From contig VCJN01001919.1 of NCBI GenBank assembly GCA_006384855.1, positions 124,001 through 188,000 on the forward strand: a DNA stretch of 64,000 bases, in the 5' to 3' direction. Below, in pieces: positions 35,214 to 45,787 of this stretch. Below the pieces are notes generated by a model. The model worked only from the letters and a program-made list of their open reading frames with translations. It did not search any database and was not told the DNA's origin. The position numbers and the translations under genes are program-made. This DNA is from Tetraselmis striata (lineage: Eukaryota; Chlorophyta; Chlorodendrophyceae; Chlorodendrales; Chlorodendraceae). Positions within the stretch are counted from its first letter, which is position 1. Every line of letters starts with the position of its first letter.

Positions 35214-36278
35214 ATGGCATCCGAGCGCCAGGAAAACGTTATTGCCATCCGTTTGGAGGCAATCGAAACCACACTGCAAGAGACAAAGAAGGCGAACGTG
35301 ATCGCCAACCCCGCCGCGCTCGGCCTCTTTTCCTTTGGCCTCACCACAGCGCTGCTGCAGGGCGTGTTCACCCAGCTCGCCGAGAAGGAGACTGTTCACC
35401 TGGTGAGTACCCCGGCTGGGCTGATAGCGCTATAGCTGTGAGAAACTGACAACTTCGACACTTGCTGAGTATGTGCACAAGAACCGGCCTGATATGTGTC
35501 AGTGTTTTTTGATACACAAAACACAACCCATATGGTGTTATCGCCCCTCTTGCATGGCCGGACGGGCACTGACATTTCATCTGCCATGCGGCAGGTATGG
35601 GGCTTCGGTATGTTCTACGGAGGCCTAGTGCAGCTGCTGGTAGGCATGTGGGAGGTCAAGCGCAACAACGTGTTTGGCGCCACCGCCTTCACCTCCTACG
35701 GTGCCTTTTGGATGTCTCTCGCCTTCTACGGCACCATCAAGGCAATCGGCTCGTTTTCTGGGCTGGTTGAGGGTGAGCAGATGATGCTGGTTCTCTGGGG
35801 CATTCTCACGTACATTTTCTTCATCGGCAGCCTCCGCCTCAACGTGGGTCTCATGACACTGTTTCTCTCGCTCGGCACGCTCTTCATGCTCCTTGCCGCC
35901 GGCCACCCGGAGCCCAACGGGCTGACCCTCAAGGTGCTACTTCCGACCACAGCCCCATCCCTCCCCATGACAAACGATCTGACTACGCCCTGCATGTGCG
36001 CCCGACCTTAACTCCATCGCCCCCAAATGATGTTCCCCGTGCAGGTCGCCGGCTGGTGGGGCCTCTGGACCGCCGCGGTTGCATTCTACTGCGGCGCCGC
36101 CGACTTGCTCAACGAGGTGTGGGGCCGGGTGCTGCTGCCCATTGGCAAGGTGGGCAACCTGCACCGGCCTGCCTTCCTGCGCATCGCGCATCCAAAGGAA
36201 GTGACGGCGGAGCTTGACATGCCCGAGGCCAGCCACCGCCTCATGGCGGACGCAACCACAAAGGTGGACAACGTCTAA
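35214..36278 (+). CDS. GPR1/FUN34/YaaH (AceTr) family acetate transporter, 3 exons
   Basis: Membrane protein of the acetate/succinate transporter family; algal members are linked to acetate use. Exons 35214-35402, 35595-35933 and 36045-36278 join in frame to 253 aa, with donors GTGAGT and GTGCTA and acceptors GGCAG and GTGCAG. A soluble N-terminal helix precedes the family signature NPAALGLFSFGLTT (about residues 32-45), which matches the NPApLGL motif near the start of helix 1. About six hydrophobic helices follow (FGMFYGGLVQLLVGMW, FTSYGAFWMSLAFYG, MMLVLWGILTYIFFIG, VGLMTLFLSLGTLFMLLAAG, WWGLWTAAVAFYCGAADLL). The first ATG was taken because the helix before the signature begins soon after. 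The protein probably acts as an oligomeric channel or symporter; whether it sits in the plasma or an internal membrane cannot be told. Confidence 0.93.
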
Positions 36279-37100
36279 GGGTACGGTGTCGGCGCGATCG
36301 CAGCGGCGAAGTGCTGCCCCACCCACAGCAAGAGCAACCACAAGCCGGCAACTGGCGTTCCCTCGAGGAATGGGAACGCACTCCTACATCGGCTACCCAC
36401 CGTCGCCATTGCTAGCGTGACGGCCACTTAGTTTGCGTATAGAGTTGTGTACAGTAATTTGCGGAATATCCGCAAATCAGTTGGCGAAGCGAAGCCAGTT
36501 GGCTGTGTAGCTGCCGGAGTTCCGAGAATTCCTGGTGATGCTCGGGCGCTGTATACGCTTGGCTCACGAATGCCAGCTGTGCCAAGACGGCTGCGTAATC
36601 AAGCTGAAAGGCGTGGTGAACACCCCCCCCCCCCCCCCCCCCCTCGTAGAGTAGGACAAGAGCTGTCAGCCTCGAGGCTCTGCAGTCTCTTATTGGGTTA
36701 TCCCCTTATTAGTATAATCTCTTTTGCATTGCTGCTAGGATCCCCAGCATTGTGTAGTGTTATTTGTGTCAGGGAGGCTTTCTCTGTAATCGATCCCAGC
36801 AGTTTTGCACTATCACAATTCACAAAAGTCCGCTGATGCCCATCCATCGTGGCACTGTCCCTCATTTCACCAGCTCCATTATGTGACAACGCCATTATGT
36901 GAGAGCTTCATGTCACCATTGTTCTCCATCCGCATCGCATCGCCATCCTCAATTACACACATCATGTCTAGAAACCTGGGCCGCTTCCATGTGTTGCCTA
37001 GAGCATGGGAAATGCAATATAAATGCAATATACCTGTTGCATGACTGATGAGACAGTTGGCTAGAGAAGGGGGGGGGGGGGGGATTGATGGGGCACGAAT
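36279..37100. other. Intergenic region between convergent genes
   Basis: Holds the 3' ends of the transporter (+) and DJ-1-like (-) genes, a C-run (36625-36643) and a G-run (37071-37083). No exon is seen. Confidence 0.5.
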
Positions 37101-38252
37101 CTACGCCATGGCTGCGAGGCACGCCTCCGCTGCGGCCACCGAGGACTGCGGATTCTGGCCAGTTACCAGCTTGCCATCCGTCACGGCATACGCGGACCAG
37201 GGGTCGCCGGAAGAGTAGGTGCCGCCGAGGCCAATCAGCCCGTCCTCGGGGGTGTGGTAGCCCGCTGCCTTGATCTTCTCAATCAGCCCCACCTGCGTCT
37301 CTTCCACGTTGGAAAACCCTGTCACCTTGAGCCCCTTCACCAGTGGCTCGCCGTTCGGTTTGACGGCGCCCTCCAGGCCCACGGGGCCGTGGCACACCGC
37401 AGAGACCACCTTGCCGGCGGCGTACATCTCTGAAACCGCCTTCGTCAAATTTGCGTCCATGAAGTCAACAACTGCGATCGCCGATCAGCCAGGATGGTTA
37501 GACAGTGCAGGCGGAGGAGAGGGGGGAGAGAAGCGGCTTCTTAGCGGGAATGCATAGCCGCTAGGAGGGGAATAACGGTGTCTGTCTGGGACTGGGAGTC
37601 ATGGGGGACGCGAGCGCAAGTGGGGTGGTGGGTTGGGGGGTGGGTCGCACTGGTGCCGTGGCCACCCGCAAGGAAGATGCAGTCGTACTTGGTCGCCAGG
37701 CCCTGGCAGCATGCTCTCTAGTGAGGGCGTGGCCTCCAGCAGCGCCTTGTCATCTCCGCCCTGCGCAGTGCCCACAGCAGCTTGTGTCGGTGACAGGAAG
37801 GCGAGGGCCCGGCAGTGCGATGTGCATGGTGGTGAGTTTGTGTGTGTGTGGGTGGGTGTGGCCACGGGGGTGGGTGGGGGGGGGTATACCAGCATCTTGC
37901 GCGTCTCGTCCGTCTGAAAGTTATCGGCCAGCGAGCCCGCGTCGATCGGCACCTTGCCGCCCTTGATAGAGCAGATGTCAACCTGCCAGCAGGGACGGCA
38001 GAGCGGGGGCAAACTCATCGCCAACCCCCTGCGTTCAAGCGCTGGGTCGAGGATCACGACCGCTCTCGCTTGCGCGCCTTTCCAGAGTCCAACCAGACGA
38101 TTGGCGGTACGCGGCGGGAGAACGGCCACCGCCGACAGTCGGCCGCGGAGCGCACCTTTGCGCCCTTGCCAGAGAAAGTGTAATACGGCCCGGCAACCTC
38201 CTCCATCCAGGCACCTGCGCCCGCAAGGAAGGGGATGGAGGGGGGGGAGGGG

Positions 38253-38287
<35 letters not shown>

Positions 38288-38433
38288 TCGCTGGGTTGGC
38301 GTTCGGACAGTCGCTGGTCGATGGCGGTGCGAAGCGCACAGCAGATTAGCAGGGCGGGTGGCACCGCACCGGTGGCGTTGCCCTCCCCAAAGCTATCGGC
38401 GGAGGTGCAGACGATCAGCACGTTAGGGGCCAT
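37101..38433 (-). CDS. DJ-1/PfpI family protein, 5 exons
   Basis: Class I glutamine-amidotransferase-like fold of the DJ-1/PfpI/Hsp31 family, which includes cofactor-free glyoxalases, deglycase-like proteins and chaperones. Minus-strand exons: 38433-38370, 38214-38156, 37982-37890, 37760-37651, 37471-37101; about 231 aa. Visible landmarks are the N-terminal strand MAPNVLIVCTSAD, the block ICSIKGGKVPIDAGS, the FLAGGHGT loop, and the nucleophile elbow VVSAVCHGPVGL with the expected cysteine. GGHGT and CHGP together fit the Hsp31-like/glyoxalase III subgroup. The chosen exon 4 has one base too many in the CCC at 37701-37703 (plus strand). An in-frame acceptor just there (CCAG|GGCC) would avoid the shift but lose a conserved helix (DKALLEATPSLESM). 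A long G-run (38262-38285) sits in intron 1. The likely location is cytosol or chloroplast; no clear targeting peptide is seen. Confidence 0.9.
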
Positions 38434-38904
38434 GGTGTGCAAGTTGCGTAAGGGTGACGAAAAAAGTAAGAAAAGAAGTGGCGTAGGAGCAGGGAGGAAA
38501 CGGTGGGGGTTGGCGAGTCGAGTTGTGCGCTAAATATAAGTGGTGCTGCCGCAGAATATAAGGATTGTATCGATTATGACGAATGCGGCGATTTTCCGCC
38601 GAGGCCGCGCGCAGCGCATCGTCATGTATCGATCAGCAAAACTCCCGTGTACACAAATCTCGAGATTATAATCCTGACATCCCTGTTATAATGCACCCTA
38701 CGAATGTCATGGTGTGCTGCGCAAATAATAACAAGCATCATTAAAAATGAATAATAGCGGCTTTGTTTACATTGCGCGTGTGCTGCTGCGCTGCGTTGTC
38801 GAACTACGACTGCTCGTTCGGGTACCAGCAGTCGCTACTTTTTGTAACACATCATTTGATACTACGGGTACGGGTATGAGCAACAGGCCGGTAGAAATAC
38901 CTGT
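38434..38904. other. Upstream region of the DJ-1-like gene
   Basis: Probable promoter and 5' UTR of the leftward DJ-1-like gene, followed by AT-rich DNA. No exon is seen. Confidence 0.45.
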
Positions 38905-39263
38905 ACCGGTGTGAATTACAAAAAGGGCAGTGCCCCAGAATTAGAAAATCAACACAGCAAGTCGCCTAAAAGCGGCCCGCATCCCGCATAAGGCGGGATG
39001 GATGAGTGATGCGCAAACGGTTCAGAGTCCGGGCCACGCGAGCACGTGTGTGTGTGGGTGATCCTCGGACGTGCTGTGCAGCTTCAGCAACGGAATGGCA
39101 GACGAATCTGCGCCGTCTGATGAGGCAGCGAGCGCGCTCTCGAGCGGCCACCAAGCTCAGGACCCCGAGGAAATCTCTTGCGAGCAAGGCCTCCTGGTGA
39201 GCCCGGGTGATGCACCGAGTGCCCCGCGATGAGAGGGCACCCCGATCCGCAAGCATGCGATAC
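38905..39263 (+). repeat. Truncated duplicate of 32385-32756
   Basis: Near-identical to 32385-32756, from GGTGTGAATTACAAAAAGGG through the GCATGCGATACC edge, where the match stops. Small indels (TTGGTGG against CCTGGTGA near 39190, GAGGGC against GAGAGGGC near 39232) show that it is not a recent perfect copy. Confidence 0.9.
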
Positions 39264-42200
39264 CTGTACAGGTAGCCCGAGGTTTGCTTTTCTCATCGAA
39301 AACAGACACACGAAAACCGCTGCAAACATTCATCATAAATAGCCGCCTAATTAGGCAGGAAGGGGGGTTTTGAGAACGTGTTTTACTACCGCCCCGGGAC
39401 GGGACTGGCAACACTGAAACCCTTGCAGCGTCTCTCGGACGGCCGATTAGGCAGCGATGAAGTTACGGAAAGCCCTACTGGGTACGGGACGCTCCGTTAT
39501 ACTCAGTAAGCAAATTCCCGGAGCATTCTGAAATATTAATTGAAGGCCAGTGAAACAACACTGTTGGACCACCGTCTCAAACACTGCAAAAAAAAATACA
39601 CGGCAATGACCAAGAAAATATATTTACACGAGCTAACAGCAGAAGGCGAAACCCTAAAACCCTAAAACCTAAACCAAGAAAATGGTCTGCCCTACCCGTC
39701 TTAGCGTCGTCACATTTGAGTAATGCGGGTTGGGGCAAGCCCATCCCACAGAGCAAAGCATTTCGGGTGGAGTGCGATATATGTGCCAAAAAAACATGTG
39801 CTTCCTCATGAGCGAAGACCTAGTGCCATCCCATTCTCAATAAAATTTAGGGCCCCATGCAGGGAGGGAGGGACCCGCCGAGAGTACAGGCGGTAGTCAG
39901 CAAGTCCAGTCCTGGGGTGTTGACGCATGATGATTGCTACCCTACCGATGAAATCCCTACTCTGGAACTAACAACCCAAAATTATGACGGTGATGATACC
40001 CCCACCGCGCGATAACTCCACCAACATATGTTTGATGGTCGTCTCGGATTCACTTCGACCATATGTAAGGTAGTGTTCAAGGAATTACTCGGGCATGACA
40101 TGAATCCGCCGGGCCAATCGGCGGACAGTGGAAAATACTCGGGTTCGTAATCCTATTAGTTGTCAGGATGTAAAGCATGGCCACAACCCCCGTAGGAATA
40201 ACACGATCCGTGCCTACAGTGGGCATATAAAAGACTTGAAATTCGTTAAAACAAGATTAAGATTCAGTTTTCGTCTTGACAAGCTATCTTTACCCAACAT
40301 TATGGAAGGGCCCGCCCCGGACCAACCCCCATATAGGGTAGTCCGCTAATTAAAGCGGGTACTGCGGGGCGTATTAGGCCACGTGGTTGGAATGTTGCAG
40401 TACAAGTACTATTTTGCATCAGTGGTAAATAACATTGCACATGAGCCATACTGGGGTATATATACGCTCGCACATGGGCGCCCGCATGCTTGTGCTCGAT
40501 CGCTAGCCCGGCCGCAGAAACCCGTGATCACGTTACCGCGCCGTATGTGCGCATGTTCCCGCCCGCCGTTTATTCTCCCCCGGAATAAGTCCCAGCATGC
40601 TCCAGCGATCGATACGCTCCACCGGCCACGGCCAAGCGGCTAGGCCACTCGGGCGACGCGCTGTCGAGATCAGCCCCCGCCTTGAGCTGCTTCTAGAGGT
40701 GTTCCCGGACGTCCTCGGACTTCGGAGGTGAAGGCGGGGAAAACACCCCCCCTTGCACCGTTGGCCGTATGCTCGCCTATCTTGTGCAGCACACTTGTGC
40801 CGGATCGCCCGACGCGCGGCAACCACTTACCCACGCTCTTGACCGAGGTAACCCCCCCGATGGCGGATTCTTGGCCGCGTGCACGGTTGGATTTATTAAT
40901 GCCGCCATTGTGCAAGCATGTGCTGAGTATTGTAACGCCCCCCGTACTGGGCGGGTTTCCCCAAAGTACCAAAAACACGATGTAGTTTCAAATACCGGGG
41001 CGACGAATATGGTAAGGCTGCCCCCGACCGAGTCGTACACACCACCTCCCCACTCGTAGGCGGATCTCGGAGAGGCCCACGCACGGCCAAGGTCGTACAT
41101 TAGTTATTTGTAGTACCCCCCCGTACATGGCTGCTACCCGGTGGCGCAACGCGCAAGTCGCATGCGCTACCGTATGAAAAGCCCACAGTAGGGCTCCCCG
41201 GTCGTCGCAAGATCCGAGGACCCGCAACGACCGGCCACCCCGCGCAGCCCCCTTCCGCACCCAGCCGGGCACGGGTCGTTACGAATCGTTGGGGTATCCC
41301 ATGTGTTTGTACGGGTAAAACGCTGCCAACGATTCGTAAAGCGCCCCCACCGTTGCATGTACTAATAGTTTAGCGCGGCATCGCGCGCGGCTAGCAATAA
41401 CTTCCACTCAATGTGCAAGTTGCGCCCGGCCCCTCACCAATAGCCCCATATGTTCGCCCTAGCTAGCTAGTCTATCTATTCACCGCACGGTCCCCGAGCT
41501 CCACGTGTAGTTACACCACGACTTGGTTGATCTACTTAATGGGTTCTACATATATTCAATAAGTCGGGCGATACTTTAAGGAACGCCCAAGCCCGTGCCG
41601 CAACGGCCGTAGCCTCTATGGGCGCAACGGAGGCGGTCTCCACCATGGAGACACAAAGACAAAGGTATGCAGTGGTGGTGCCAAGACAAGACTGAGACAA
41701 TCTTTGCCAGGGAGACACAAAGACAAAGATGGCAAGCTATGGTGGTGCCAAGATTATAGCTTTCAGTTTTTTAGAAATACAAAAAATGTTAATACACCAC
41801 CCGCGCTGCTTCATATATCAATACTATCGTCGGCACTGGTCGTGAGACTACATCGAGCTATATCATCATGCTCACTGCCAAGGGCGTTACCGTGGAGAGT
41901 GAAATATAAGGCAAAACGTCGGCCTTTGCTACAACTTCTGGCTATACAGAATATATGTCCGTCAATACTATCAATAAAGAATATTCATGACAAGCTAGTA
42001 CGGGTACCTTTGTAGACATATGTAGCGACTATACCGTAAATATATTAGCTAGTATATATTCAGTGTTCGGCGGAAAGGTGTTTTAATATTTATCGGTAAA
42101 GGTAATTTATTTTAATATTTATCGGTAAAGGTAATTTACTCGTATAATTACCACCTCATGACTACGAAAATGATAATTACGAGCCGGCCCCACGGTCACG

Positions 42201-42727
42201 TCGGTAATTAAAAAAGACTGCTACTAATATCATGGTATTTACCGGTAATTACCGGACCGTCATCAGGGCGGCGTCAAGTGCTGACAGTGGTTGACGCAAC
42301 GGGAGATACACGCCGCGGCCGAGGTCAGCCCGGCCAACATCAGCTGCCGACGGGGTGTATAAAACTACAAATCCTTATTTGGTATCGGATATAGGGACGA
42401 GTGTATCGCGCCATAGGCTGTGGTAATGATTATAGCCTACTATTTCTACCGAGCGGACAGACAACGAGGCATGTGGTTGCCGATTGCCAGCCTCCGCGGG
42501 CGGCCACGCGGCCCGGCGCTAGGCTGTAGTGTTGCGTAATGTAGGCTTTTACATTTCTCAGTACTTTCCGTGGATTCTCTAGATTACAAGCTTTTGGCCA
42601 TGTAACCAAACCCATCAGCGAGATAGCATGTCACAGTGCACATGACGTCCCGCAAGTCGTACAATTGTTTTAATTTGACGGTTACGACTACCCGCGACCG
42701 CTATTCGGAAATACTCGCACACCGCTT
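39264..42727. other. Gene-poor DNA
   Basis: About 3.5 kb in which I find no supported gene. It includes an end-fragment of the dispersed repeat (39623-39650) next to a telomere-like stretch, a direct repeat of GGAGACACAAAGACAAAG (about 41645 and 41710), and an AT-rich part with a tandem TTTTAATATTTATCGGTAAA (42080-42130). Confidence 0.5.
39649..39675. repeat. Interstitial telomere-like repeat
   Basis: AAACCCTAAAACCCTAAAAC and the following CTAAACC hold about three units of CCCTAAAA, the complement of the TTTTAGGG telomere repeat known in Chlamydomonas-type algae. It abuts a dispersed-repeat end. Confidence 0.7.
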
Positions 42728-43070
42728 CGTTTACTACCAGTAGTTGGAGTTTCCTTCCGCCCGGCGCACACTGCTGCGCGCGTTTGCCTACGACACGCCA
42801 ATCCACGTGGCACGCATAGCGCATGCGACTAAACGCGGCTACACATCTTATACGAAGCACGACGAGCGTGGACCGTTGTGTTGCGGGCGTGCTACATCAC
42901 CCAAATTATACGTAGAAACGTGATGTGACAACAAGCACGGTAAACACTAGCACTTCGTTCGCTATGAGTCGATCCCGCTCGAGGTAGTAATACTATATAA
43001 AACACTAGCGGGCTCTATGTTGTCCCCATCTTCTATCTTCGCGCCCCGCCTATCACGTAGCGGGCCGCAT
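42728..43070 (+). repeat. Left LTR-like repeat
   Basis: Matches 45469-45787. It contains a TATATAAAA box (about 42995) about 50 bases before a CCCCATCTTCTATCTTCGCG block, a promoter-like layout kept in the right copy. Confidence 0.75.
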
Positions 43071-44231
43071 CAATGCTCGCGGGTTCGTCCCGTGCAAGGC
43101 GGTTTGGTTTTCCCGCACGCTAGACCCGCGTGTGAAAACCCGCCGTCCTCCAATAACTGCCGGTGATGTCTTCGTCTTGGATGCGAATAGCCGTTCTCTG
43201 CCGGTTCTGGTGACAGCTGTCGAAATAAAATCGCAACTTCGAAAAGGCGAGCGCTAAGACAGCGCGCCTCTCTTGCTTCTCCCCTCAAGCCCGCATTCCA
43301 ACCGCGCATGCTGCGCGGGTTGGTGGTACTTGCGGCCATCTTTGCATGCTCTCACCGATACGGCACGCTCCATCGTCTTGACGCCGACTGCTCGGCGCGC
43401 CTTGGCTTGGCTAGCCGATTCGACTCCTACCTTGCCACTCGTCGCGAGTCCGTACCCGACACGTGGCCCGACTCGACTGCCGTGGTCGAACGAGCAGCCC
43501 CGTCTGGTTGACCGCTCTTGCCGCAACGCGCCATCGGTACGCGGCCTATAGTGGTCGTCGTGGCTCCTCAACGCGGGTGTACATCTACGCGCCAGCCGTG
43601 CAGGATGGTGCAGCCATGCACCATCCTGGTCACGCCCCGACTCTTGCATTCCCGAGTCTGACTACATGTGTCACCGAGTGCGACGCAACTCGCAGACCTG
43701 GGCGGACATCGGCGCCGGACCCAAGGTCGTCGCAACGGCGGCGTGCGCATCCCCTTCAAGGACGGCCCGCCCGCCCCCTTTCACCAAGGCGCCGCGATGG
43801 AGGACGTAGTGACTCCCGACGATTAAGCAATACAAGATCCGCTCATCTATTTGCTGGCAGCCGCATGTATAGCCATGCATATATCCGGTACACGGGTAGC
43901 CGAGTACCGGTATATCGCGTTGTACGAGTATCGCGGGCAGCCGAGTATCGATACGAGTACAGCTAACATTCCATTTCGTTCCATCCATGAATGAGGATTA
44001 TTCCGATTTCCGGGTGATAAGGGAATGGAATCAGAGACCTCTAGATCGCAGCCAAGGCTCCGAGAAACCAGTGAAAGCAATACAAAACATCCGGGCATGT
44101 TGTATATCTGCAGACAACCGCATATTTAGCCCGTTATCTAGTACTGCGCGGGCAGCCGAGTACTGGTATATCGCGATGTATGAGTACCGATTACGGGCAA
44201 CCGAGTATCGGAATGAGTACAACTAACACCC

Positions 44232-45470
44232 GACAAGCTACGCTTCATGGACGGTGAGCTGGCTCGCTTCCTGGCCAGCGGAGCGTGGGAGGAACGCCAC
44301 TGCTCGCGGTGGGGCTCCCGGCTCTTTCTCGTCCCCAAGTCCGGTGTCAATAAGTGGCGAAGGGTCGCATTACTCATCGTCGACATGCGACCCCTCAACC
44401 AGTAATGTGAGGAGTTGGACCCGAGTTGCGAGACCCTCACCCGGCTGCATCATCAGGCTCGGCCCAACGACCATATGCTCTCCATGGACATGCATGGCGG
44501 CTTCTGCTCCGTCGGCATCGGCCCCGAGGACCGAGCCTAATTCACTGTCGACTACCGAGGCAAGCTCTGCCGACTGGCAGGGCTCCCCGCATGGGCTGGA
44601 GCCTAAGCCCTTACTACTTTTGCTCCTTCACCGCCACGTTCAATTACCGCCTGCGTCGCCCCGACTTCTCAGTAACCCCCCACGGAGTGCGTCGTTCAAG
44701 CTCAGCATGGGACGACACCAAACAACGCGCGCGCCGGTACTTCCGTGGCTGCCGCAGGCTCCCCTACATGGACGACTTCATGTTCTTTGCGTCATATCAT
44801 CGAGCGCAAGCCTACATACACCGGGCGAGACCGCATCGCCTCACTATACTAGGGAAATTAACAATGAGCGAACATCTGGCGGGCTGACCGCCTCAGCCGC
44901 GACATCGACTACGACGACTGGGCGTTCAACCTACGCCGCTTGAACCACCTCGTCAATAACTGGAGTCGTCACACCATCGACCGCTTCGCTACAATGGAGA
45001 ACGCGCGGCTTCCGCGCTACAACTCCCGCGGGCTCGACCCTTGCAGTGAGGCTACCGACAACTTGCGCCTTTCCGGAGGCGTGTGGCGTCGCGAGCACAA
45101 CTAGTGCAAACCCCTATGGGACCTCATCGACGATATCGTCACCAAACTCCACACCTCCGGCGCCACAGCCACCGTCATCGTGCCAAACTTGCCCGACCAG
45201 AGCTAGCACCGGCGCCTTTCGGAAATGGCGTCCGAGGTGGTTGTCTTCCCGCCCTCCCTGGACCTCTTCGCACCCGGGCGACTCGGCGTGCGCGACGGCG
45301 TCGGCAATCATAAGTGGCCCGTGGTCGCCTTTCGGGTCCCTACTCTAGGGGCCGGTTCCCGTCCCCAGCTTCTTGACCGCCCCTCATCTGCCCATCGGAC
45401 CGGCCAGCGCCCTCACGCGTCGTGCTCCAAGATCGAGCTCGGCAAACCACGCTCCCCCTCCCTTTGAATG
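44232..45470 (+). pseudogene. Broken DIRS-type reverse transcriptase - RNase H
   Basis: Frames joined across several stops and shifts show an RT domain: RWGSRLFLVPKSG at about 44310, SMDMHGGFCSVGIGPEDR at about 44480-44540, GWSLSPYYFCSFT at about 44600, and the catalytic YMDDFMFFA at about 44766. An RNase H-like domain of the type beside DIRS-order RTs follows (HTIDRFATMENARLPRYNSR, 44973-45032, then VVFPPSLDLFAPGR at about 45240). Stops are visible near 44403, 44539, 44605 and 45103. This is an inactive relic. The RT type is one I associate with DIRS and related algal elements; that assignment is from motif memory, not alignment. Confidence 0.8.
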
Positions 45471-45787
45471 TTTACTACCAATAGTCTCCTTCCGCATAGC
45501 GCGCACTGCGCGCGTTTGCTTGCGCCACGCCAATCCACGTGGCACGCGTGCGACGCGTGCAGCTACACATCTTACTACGCCCGAGCGTGGGCCGCTGTAT
45601 GTATTGCGGGCGTGCTATATCACCCAATTGGATGTAGAAAACTGCCGTGACAACGAGCACGGCCAACTCCAGCACATCGCCGTGAGTCGATCCCGCTCAA
45701 GGCGGTAGAAACCTATAAAAACTAGCGGGTTCTTTGCTCTCCCCATCTTCCATCTTCGCACCCCGCCTACAATGTGGCGGCCCGCGT
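45469..45787 (+). repeat. Right LTR-like repeat
   Basis: Starts TGTTTACTACCA and is colinear with 42728-43070, including CCTATAAAAACTAGCGGG (about 45710). Confidence 0.75.

Larger units (their letters stand above)
42728..45787 (+). mobile_element. Decayed LTR-flanked retroelement with DIRS-type RT-RNase H
   Basis: Two diverged direct repeats of about 320-340 bp (42728-43070 and 45469-45787) flank a 2.4-kb interior. They share GCCAATCCACGTGGCACGC, GCGGGCGTGCTA.ATCACCCA, GAGTCGATCCCGCTC and TATAAAA..ACTAGCGGG. The interior has a degenerate gag-like part (43070-44000) and a broken RT-RNase H. The element is old: the repeats differ by many substitutions and the coding part has several stops. Confidence 0.75.

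Noticed and set aside
37599..38339. 246-aa minus ORF across the DJ-1-like gene
   Set aside because: It reads through introns and a poly-C tract; the true exons lie partly in other frames.
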